Positions 1 to 5,750 of a DNA stretch of 8,441 nt are shown in pieces. The notes beneath the pieces were generated by a model. It had not been told where the DNA came from. It ran no database searches and worked only from the letters and a program-made list of their open reading frames with translations. Position numbers and translations under genes: made by a program. The stretch spans positions 1 to 8,441 of the forward strand of contig JBILMS010000101.1 in NCBI GenBank assembly GCA_044375415.1, read 5' to 3'. Source of the DNA: JAWXBG01 sp044375415 (GTDB lineage: Bacteria; Bacteroidota; Bacteroidia; Flavobacteriales_D; Sanyastnellaceae). Position 1 is the stretch's first letter, and each line of letters opens with the position of its first letter.

Positions 1-46
1 ATTGAAGGAAACAAAAAAATGATTACTTTTTTCGAGGGATTATCGA

Positions 47-54
47 TATTTTTG
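47..54 (+). promoter_or_regulatory. Bacteroidota-type -7 promoter element upstream of the lipoprotein gene
   Basis: The bases TATTTTTG match the Bacteroidota primary-sigma -7 consensus TAnnTTTG at every defined position. They end 22 bases before the ATG at 77, which would leave a short leader of about 15-20 bases. The -33 element (TTG/TTTG) is not convincing: the expected place around 23-26 reads TTAC. It is the only good -7 match I found upstream of any gene in the window, which fits one promoter serving the whole cluster. The transcript start is an inference. Confidence 0.5.
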
Positions 55-76
55 ACCTGAATTAGCCTGTACGTAT

Positions 77-742
77 ATGAAATCGATCTTCTCTCTTCTG
101 TTTATATCTTTACTCCTCTCCTCGTGTAAAAAGGATGAAGAGCCGTTAGTTGTAGATCTCGGTTACGACTATTTCCCAAATCAAGTTGGCACTTACATCA
201 TATATGAAGTGGATTCAACGGGGTTCGGAATCGACGGTGAGGTTCATATAGAGTACCAAGTAATGGAGGTCTTAGCAGAAGAATTTATTGATGGTGAAAA
301 TCAATTGGCGATTAAAGTTGAAAGGTATTCTAGAATAGATGATAATGATCTATGGGTGCTCTCTGACATCTGGACGCAGAAACGCACCAATCAATCTGCA
401 CAGCGAATCGAAGAAGATGTCAGGTATGTGCGCTTGGGTTTCCCTGTTGAAGCAGACAAAACGTGGAATGGTAATGCATACAATACCATGGAACCATGGA
501 ATTATAAAATTATGGAGGTCGACGTACCTGCTATGTACAATGGACTCTCCTTCGAACAAACGGCAACCGTTTTTCAACGAAACAATGTGAATCTGATCGA
601 TCAGGAACTCGCATCTGAAGTGTATGCCCGTGGAGTTGGGCTCGTGTATAAACAACTCACCGATATTGAAATCCAACAAGGTGACATGATCGGTGTCGAT
701 ATGACAATGAAAATTCTCGAATACGGTGTTGTAGAAGAATAA
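77..742 (+). CDS. Putative surface-exposed lipoprotein of unknown function
   Basis: The 221-residue product has a short lipoprotein signal: Lys2, a hydrophobic core of Leu/Ile/Phe, then a lipobox LSSC with Cys17 as the lipidation site. The residues after the Cys are KKDEE, close to the Lys plus acidic lipoprotein export signal known in Flavobacteriia (QKDDE in Capnocytophaga), so I infer outer-membrane attachment, probably facing outwards. The mature part has no further membrane segment and looks beta-rich. It starts with a DYFP...GTYIIYEVDS stretch (about residues 31-47) and has VYARGVGLVYK near residues 182-192. I recall similar segments from uncharacterised Bacteroidota lipoproteins but cannot assign a named family or function. 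The ATG at 77 is chosen because it directly precedes the signal peptide and sits downstream of the -7 element. The gene ends 22 bases before the hexosaminidase gene, so the two are probably co-transcribed. The protein could bind a ligand or be structural; nothing indicates an enzyme. Confidence 0.85.
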   Translation: MKSIFSLLFISLLLSSCKKDEEPLVVDLGYDYFPNQVGTYIIYEVDSTGFGIDGEVHIEYQVMEVLAEEFIDGENQLAIKVERYSRIDDNDLWVLSDIWTQKRTNQSAQRIEEDVRYVRLGFPVEADKTWNGNAYNTMEPWNYKIMEVDVPAMYNGLSFEQTATVFQRNNVNLIDQELASEVYARGVGLVYKQLTDIEIQQGDMIGVDMTMKILEYGVVEE

Positions 743-764
743 GCAAGCCGATAAGATCTATTCC

Positions 765-3083
765 ATGCTAAGAAATTGTAAGGGGCTGTTTGCCTTTGTT
801 TTTACGTTCATTTTGACTGTGCCATGCACGTCTCAAAATGCGGTAAATATTATTCCCCAACCCACAAGAATAATGCTTGGTGGGGGTGATTTTGAGCTAA
901 ATGAAAATACACGAGTGCTCTGTAATAAAAATTCACTTCAGGATGCTACATGGTTTTGCAATTGGTTGAGTCTGGCGACCGGTAAGTCTTTTGCACCCAC
1001 GCTTGCAGAAGTTGCAGAAGACTTGAAAAATGTCATTTGGATTGATTGCGGACAAATCATCGATCAAACCTCAGAGAAATTCGAGAGTCTTCCGGAGAAC
1101 ATTAAGAATAACCTAAAAAACAGACCCCAGGAAGACTATAAACTCGTTGTCTCAGAAGAGATTATTTGGATTCAAGCTCCTACTTCCACCGGCGTATTTT
1201 ATGGATTGCAAAGTTTGCGACAGATTTTACCACAAAACTTTGAGTCGGGCAGTGGAACTTTACCCGTTACTGTAGACTGTTTGGTCATTGATGACAGTCC
1301 TCGTTTTCAGCACCGTGGTATGCTGCTTGATTGCTGCCGACATTTTATGACAAAAGAATTTGTGAAGCGTTACCTCGATTTGTTGGCTCTGCATAAGATG
1401 AATGTTTTGCACTGGCATCTCACGGAAGATCAGGGTTGGAGAATTGAGATTAAAAAATATCCTGAGCTCACTAATACGGGCGCTTGGCGCACCGAGGCGG
1501 ATGGAACTCGCTACGGAGGATTTTATACACAGGAAGACATCAAAGAAATTGTGGCTTATGCCCAATCACTGCATATCTCGATAATTCCGGAAATCGAAAT
1601 GCCCGGTCACAGTGTGGCCGCCATTGCTGCTTATCCGCATCTTAGCTGTACAGGTGATACAATACCTGTTGAAACTCAATGGGGTGTTTTTAAAGACATT
1701 TATTGCGCAGGCCAAGAGTCAACTTTCGAATTTCTAGAGGATGTTTTGGATGAAGTTTGTGAGTTGTTTCCTTCCCCGTATATTCATATCGGTGGCGACG
1801 AATCTCCGCGTTATCGTTGGGAGAATTGCTCAAAATGTCAAAAAAGAATGCGCTCCGAAAATCTAAAAACGGAAGCTCAACTTCAATCTTGGTTCAATGA
1901 GCGAATTGCCAATTATCTTAAGTCGAAAAACAAAATTATTATTGGTTGGGATGAAATATTAGAAGGAGGAATTCCCTCTAGCGCTGTGATCCAAAGTTGG
2001 AGGGGTATGGAAGGCGGCGAACATGCGGTAAAGTCGTTTCATAAAGCCATTATGTCTCCTACCAGTCATTGTTACTTCGATTATCCAATTGAAAAAATAG
2101 ATTTACAGAAAGTTTATTCTTTTAATCCGATACCCTCTTCGTTAGAAACGTTCGAAGCCAACTTAATTATCGGTGGGGAGTGCAATATGTGGTCAGAACA
2201 CACTCCGCAGGAAGTGGTAGACCAATTTGTTTTTCCAAGGATTTTGGGCTTATCTGAAGTGCTCTGGACCTATCCCAAGCAACGCGATTTTAAGGAATTT
2301 TATAGTCGGGTTGATGCGCATTTAAATAGATTAGATCTTCTTGGTGTAAACTATGGTTTCCCCTCCTACCCAGCTCAATTTAATTTCGTTTTCGACTCTA
2401 TAAGCCAAACTCTTTCAGCCAATCTTGTAGAAACAATGTCAGGTGTAGATCTGAGCTATAGATTGGTTAAAAATGGAGAAGGACGGCAGGTTGATTGGGA
2501 AAAATGGAAGGGTCCCATTACAATAAGTTCTGATGTTCGGATTGAAAGCATCGCAAAATGGAGAGGCCGCGAATTTGAACCTAAAATGTACCGCGATATA
2601 AGTGTGCACAAAGGCTTAGGAAAAAAAATTGACCTTTCGTACACACCTTCATCCTCATATACCGGTGGAGGAAACGATGCACTGGGCGATGGAATTCTGG
2701 GTGGAAATAATTTTAGAAATGGCCTTTGGCAAGCAGTACAGGGTCAAGACATGGAGGTTACGTTTGATCTAGGTTCTTCAACACCCATCCGGGAAATTAC
2801 TTCTCATTGGTTTCATTATGCCAATGCATGGATTTTTAGGCCGGAATCGGTAGAGTTCTATGTCAGTGAAGATGGTAAAAAGTGGCAGAAATTATCGGTT
2901 AAAGAAGCATCGATTCCTGAAAATGATATGGAGGAAAAGGCAATTGAAGTGAGTTCTGGAAACATCAGTGCGAGCGGTAGATTTATCAAAGTTAAAGGCA
3001 TCAACAATGGTCCTTGTCCAGATTGGCATGATGCTCCGGGAGCGGCCTCTTGGCTGTTTTGTGATGAAATTGTGATACGATAG
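765..3083 (+). CDS. GH20 beta-N-acetylhexosaminidase with C-terminal F5/8-type domain
   Basis: This 772-residue exported glycoside hydrolase of family 20 should remove terminal GlcNAc or GalNAc by substrate-assisted catalysis. Residues 1 to about 23 form a Sec signal peptide. The Cys at 21 follows Pro, so it is not a good lipobox. About 28-160 is the GH20b domain (GVFYGLQSLRQ at 143-153). About 180-520 is the catalytic barrel, with RGMLLD and RHF at 184-194, HWHLTEDQGWR at 216-226, PEIEMPGH at 275-282, and HIGGDE at 341-346 carrying the catalytic pair Asp345-Glu346. Trp395 (GWDE), Trp412 (SWRG) and Trp476 (MWSE) are the expected active-site aromatics. About 540-620 resembles the chitobiase/hexosaminidase C-terminal beta domain, and 626-772 is an F5/8 type C (discoidin-like) module, probably for carbohydrate binding. 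No T9SS sorting domain is present, unlike the next two genes, so a periplasmic location is likely. The natural substrate (chitin oligomers, glycoprotein glycans or muropeptides) cannot be read from sequence. All key residues are intact. Confidence 0.95.
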   Translation: MLRNCKGLFAFVFTFILTVPCTSQNAVNIIPQPTRIMLGGGDFELNENTRVLCNKNSLQDATWFCNWLSLATGKSFAPTLAEVAEDLKNVIWIDCGQIIDQTSEKFESLPENIKNNLKNRPQEDYKLVVSEEIIWIQAPTSTGVFYGLQSLRQILPQNFESGSGTLPVTVDCLVIDDSPRFQHRGMLLDCCRHFMTKEFVKRYLDLLALHKMNVLHWHLTEDQGWRIEIKKYPELTNTGAWRTEADGTRYGGFYTQEDIKEIVAYAQSLHISIIPEIEMPGHSVAAIAAYPHLSCTGDTIPVETQWGVFKDIYCAGQESTFEFLEDVLDEVCELFPSPYIHIGGDESPRYRWENCSKCQKRMRSENLKTEAQLQSWFNERIANYLKSKNKIIIGWDEILEGGIPSSAVIQSWRGMEGGEHAVKSFHKAIMSPTSHCYFDYPIEKIDLQKVYSFNPIPSSLETFEANLIIGGECNMWSEHTPQEVVDQFVFPRILGLSEVLWTYPKQRDFKEFYSRVDAHLNRLDLLGVNYGFPSYPAQFNFVFDSISQTLSANLVETMSGVDLSYRLVKNGEGRQVDWEKWKGPITISSDVRIESIAKWRGREFEPKMYRDISVHKGLGKKIDLSYTPSSSYTGGGNDALGDGILGGNNFRNGLWQAVQGQDMEVTFDLGSSTPIREITSHWFHYANAWIFRPESVEFYVSEDGKKWQKLSVKEASIPENDMEEKAIEVSSGNISASGRFIKVKGINNGPCPDWHDAPGAASWLFCDEIVIR

Positions 3084-3097
3084 GCAACTGATGACCG

Positions 3098-3130
3098 AAT
3101 AGACGTCCTACATATATCTTAACGTCTATT
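3098..3130. repeat. Perfect 9-bp inverted repeat abutting the next start codon
   Basis: AATAGACGT (3098-3106) and its exact reverse complement ACGTCTATT (3122-3130) flank a 15-base AT-rich spacer. One G-T wobble and one C-G pair could extend the stem outward. The right arm ends two bases before the ATG at 3133. As RNA it could be a modest hairpin close to the start of translation; as DNA it could be a dyad operator with half-site centres about 24 bp apart. No run of T follows the right arm beyond TTTG, so it is a poor intrinsic terminator for the hexosaminidase gene. Its function is unproven. Confidence 0.6.
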
Positions 3131-3132
3131 TG

Positions 3133-5736
3133 ATGAGATTATCTATACTGCTATTCATATGTTGTAGTGTTAATTCACTATTAGCCCAAGTTTTTACCGA
3201 AGTCTCATTAAGCCAAGGGATCGTATTTTCATACGCCGGAGGAGAATATGGCGGAGGAGTCAGTTTTGTCGATTTTAATAAAGATGGATGGGATGATCTT
3301 TCCTTCTGTCAAAATGGGACTTCAGCACCCTTCTATACCAACAATCAAGGCGACTTCGGAAATGCAGAATTCTTCTTTAGCAATTTTGGTGAACTAAAGC
3401 AAATATTGTGGGTCGATTATGACAACGACAATGATCTAGACATTTTCGCAACGCGCATGTGGGACGTTTCATCGCTCTATGAAAACGATGGAAACATGAA
3501 CTTTACCGATGTCACAATTGAATCCGGCATATACTCGAGCGAAGAATTTATGACTTTTGGTGCTTCCTTCGGTGATTACGACCGTGATGGCGACCTAGAT
3601 TTATATCTGACTAATTACAACGGTCCTGGCTTTAATTACCCCACAATAACTAACTATTTATACCAAAATAATGGAGATGGTACATTTTCGGATGTCACCG
3701 CATTTGCCGGAGTTAGCAATGGCTCATGTTATTCATTTAATGGTTTATGGCTCGATTACAATAAGGATTTTTGGCCGGATTTATTGGTAATTAATGATCG
3801 CACTTCCTGTGATAATTACCTCTATCACAATAATGGTGATGGTACGTTTACAGATGTCTCCATTCAATCCGGAATTGGAAATAACTTCATTTTTTCCATG
3901 AACAATGTTGGTGATGATTACGACAATGATGGCGATCTCGATGTCTATGTAACGAACAACCCCTCGGGAAATTTACTCTACAAAAACAACGGAAATGGCA
4001 CTTTTACGGAATCGGCTACTCAAGCCGGTGTAAAGGTATTTGATCATACTTGGGCTGCCCATTTTTTCGATTATGACAACGATTCGCACCAAGACCTACA
4101 TGTGAGTTGCTCACCCTTTTGGGGAAATCCGGGACAGAATAAATTCTTCAAAAACAATGGCGATGGCACCTTCACTAATCACATAGCTCAAGCAGGATTT
4201 ACAGGAGATGTCGGTTTTAGTCATAGCTCAGCTATTGGAGATATTAATAACGATGGGCACTTCGATATAGTTATAGTGAAAGACTCTCCTACTTTGTCCA
4301 GACTTTATCAAGGTCCTACTACATCCAACCATTGGCTCAAAGTAAAACCAGAGGGAATAGTAAGCAATAAAGACGGGGTCGGAACGTGGATCGAATGTTA
4401 TGTAGCAGATAAACAATACGTCCGTTACACATACTGTGGCGAAGGGTACATGAGTCAAAACAGTCAATCGGAAATATTTGGTTTGGGAGAATATGCGATG
4501 ATCGATTCTCTTGTAGCACGATGGACTAGCGGTATTGTTGATACTTGGTACAATGTCCAAGCAGATCAGTATTTAACCTTGGTTGAAGGATCTTCTTTAG
4601 CTGCATCAATAAACTCCAATGGGATCGATGGAGTTTGTCATGGCGACTTCGTTACCCTTTCTGTTCCGGGCTTTGACCAGGTACTTTGGAACGATGGAAC
4701 GAACTCCGAAACTCTCGATGTATATCAATCCGGTGAATATTGGTGCTCAGTGGTAAGTTCCAACGGAATAATAATTCATACAGATACGATAGAAATTTCT
4801 GTTCATCCACTGCCCTTGTGGACTATCGAAACCGAAGATGTTACCTGTTTCGGAGCTCATAACGGTTTGATTTCCATAAATTCCGAAAATGAAGAAAACG
4901 AAACAATCATTTGGTCAAATCCGGAGTGGACCGGTTTTACCTTAGAGAATGTTGGCCCCGGCAATTATTCTTTTGAGGTAACCAATGAAAATACCTGCAC
5001 GTCCGGTGGTGAGTTAGCTATAAATCAACCTTCAGCTCTTGAATCAACGATCTCGGTTCAACATAATCTCTGTTTTGGGGAATCCGAAGGAGTTGCTTCC
5101 TTGGAAATCACAGGTGGAACTTCACCCTACACCATTAATTGGTCCCAATCCGATGGCCTGGGCTTAGCTGACGGATTGTATTCCGTTGAGGTAATCGATG
5201 CGCAGAATTGTGAGGTTAACCATGAATTTGAAGTCACCTCTCCTTCTGAAATTATTCCGGAAATTTCGTTCACTGAGTCGAGTTTGGCTTTTGGTCCGGG
5301 CACCGCACAGGCCTCGGCGTCCGGTGGTACTCCAACCTATTCTTTCTTTTGGAGCAATAACCAAACGGGAGAGTTTGTAGAGAATTTGGAAGCCGGATTT
5401 TATTCATGTGTAGTGACGGACTCAAATGGTTGTTCTGAAGAAGTTGTTTTTGAAATTCTATTCAACGATATCAGAGATACTTATCAAAGAGATGATCTGA
5501 TTATTTATCCCAATCCATTTTGGAGTGAATTGAATATTGCCTGTTCTTCCGATGTCTCTTCTTTAAGTATTTATTCCGGCTTAGGTCAAAAGCTTTCCGT
5601 TTTCACACGACCGAAAACAAATCCAAATTGGCAAATTGATCTAAAATTCCTACCTTCGGGCAACTACTTTGTGGTTGGCGGAAGTGTAGATAATAAGATG
5701 GTCTTCATTAAGAAAATTACAAAAGCCACCAATTAA
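3133..5736 (+). CDS. Secreted FG-GAP/VCBS propeller, ASPIC/UnbV and SprB-repeat protein with T9SS sorting domain (paralog A)
   Basis: The ATG at 3133 is preferred over the TTG just before it (3130): it gives MRLSILLF, matching MRLTLILF in the next gene, and TTG lies in the inverted repeat. The product is 867 residues. Residues 1-19 are a Sec signal peptide ending LLAQ. Seven Asp-rich FG-GAP/VCBS loops begin at Asp47, 95, 148, 208, 262, 313 and 370, suggesting a seven-bladed calcium-binding propeller, with repeated Y-x-NNGDGTF between blades. About 399-486 is an ASPIC/UnbV domain (GVGTWIECY, EGYMSQ, EIFGLG). About 497-560 is Ig-like with C-x-GD. Residues 562-778 hold three SprB-like repeats, and 789-867 is a T9SS type A sorting domain starting IIYPNP and ending in a Lys-rich strand. 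This predicts a secreted or cell-surface protein. The propeller plus UnbV core resembles that of vertebrate CRTAC1/ASPIC1; its molecular function is unknown, and adhesion or glycan/protein binding is an inference. Loops at 208 and 313 lack the usual Gly. The paralogous gene follows after 14 bases. Confidence 0.93.
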   Translation: MRLSILLFICCSVNSLLAQVFTEVSLSQGIVFSYAGGEYGGGVSFVDFNKDGWDDLSFCQNGTSAPFYTNNQGDFGNAEFFFSNFGELKQILWVDYDNDNDLDIFATRMWDVSSLYENDGNMNFTDVTIESGIYSSEEFMTFGASFGDYDRDGDLDLYLTNYNGPGFNYPTITNYLYQNNGDGTFSDVTAFAGVSNGSCYSFNGLWLDYNKDFWPDLLVINDRTSCDNYLYHNNGDGTFTDVSIQSGIGNNFIFSMNNVGDDYDNDGDLDVYVTNNPSGNLLYKNNGNGTFTESATQAGVKVFDHTWAAHFFDYDNDSHQDLHVSCSPFWGNPGQNKFFKNNGDGTFTNHIAQAGFTGDVGFSHSSAIGDINNDGHFDIVIVKDSPTLSRLYQGPTTSNHWLKVKPEGIVSNKDGVGTWIECYVADKQYVRYTYCGEGYMSQNSQSEIFGLGEYAMIDSLVARWTSGIVDTWYNVQADQYLTLVEGSSLAASINSNGIDGVCHGDFVTLSVPGFDQVLWNDGTNSETLDVYQSGEYWCSVVSSNGIIIHTDTIEISVHPLPLWTIETEDVTCFGAHNGLISINSENEENETIIWSNPEWTGFTLENVGPGNYSFEVTNENTCTSGGELAINQPSALESTISVQHNLCFGESEGVASLEITGGTSPYTINWSQSDGLGLADGLYSVEVIDAQNCEVNHEFEVTSPSEIIPEISFTESSLAFGPGTAQASASGGTPTYSFFWSNNQTGEFVENLEAGFYSCVVTDSNGCSEEVVFEILFNDIRDTYQRDDLIIYPNPFWSELNIACSSDVSSLSIYSGLGQKLSVFTRPKTNPNWQIDLKFLPSGNYFVVGGSVDNKMVFIKKITKATN
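3271..4266 (+). repeat. Seven FG-GAP/VCBS repeats coding for a beta-propeller (paralog A)
   Basis: Seven copies of a D-x-D/N-x-D-G-x-x-D type loop recur every 48-60 residues: DFNKDGWDD, DYDNDNDLD, DYDRDGDLD, DYNKDFWPD, DYDNDGDLD, DYDNDSHQD and DINNDGHFD. At DNA level the linked NNGDGTF segment is also repeated (for example near 3667, 3829, 3988 and 4153). Loops 2, 4 and 6 lack the central Gly, so their calcium binding may be weaker. Confidence 0.85.
4816..5466 (+). repeat. Three SprB-like repeats (paralog A)
   Basis: Three units of about 70 residues cover protein residues 562-636, 637-708 and 709-778. They share the SprB-repeat pattern: a Cys-containing start (VTCFG, NLCFG), a central GG..PY...W strand, a G.Y...V.D strand and a final N.C. 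The third unit has lost the first Cys (SLAFG) but keeps SGGTPTYSFFW and SNGCS. Such repeats are common in T9SS-exported adhesins of Bacteroidota, as in the gliding adhesin SprB. Confidence 0.75.
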
Positions 5737-5750
5737 ACAGCCTTTCTGAT

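Noticed and set aside
1..22. Possible tail of an upstream gene: a + frame reads LKETKK then TGA at 20-22
   Set aside because: Only six codons are visible; another frame is also open to a stop at 58-60, so neither can be supported.
486..501. Tandem copy of CCATGGAA in the lipoprotein gene
   Set aside because: Two 8-base copies are too short to mean more than chance in a coding region, and nothing else around them is repeated.
350..679. Antisense open frame of 109 codons within the lipoprotein gene
   Set aside because: It lies wholly inside a clear lipoprotein gene, has no recognisable domain or signal, and reads as a shadow frame.
1260..1565. Antisense open frame of 101 codons inside the hexosaminidase gene
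   Set aside because: It overlaps the conserved GH20 catalytic region, and its sequence has no family features.
3130..3132. TTG as start codon of paralog A
   Set aside because: The ATG immediately after it gives the same signal peptide and matches the start of paralog B; TTG lies at the end of the inverted repeat.
3125..3132. TCTATTTG as a -7 promoter element for paralog A
   Set aside because: It misses the conserved A at position 2, has no -33 partner, and touches the start codon, which would need a start inside the gene.
3098..3140. Inverted repeat as an intrinsic terminator of the hexosaminidase gene
   Set aside because: The stem is AT-rich with a long loop and is followed by TTTGATGAG, not a T run.
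5289..5335. Short GC-rich patch in the third SprB-like repeat of paralog A
   Set aside because: It codes the Gly/Ala/Ser-rich strand in frame and is explained by those residues; no sign of insertion or transfer.
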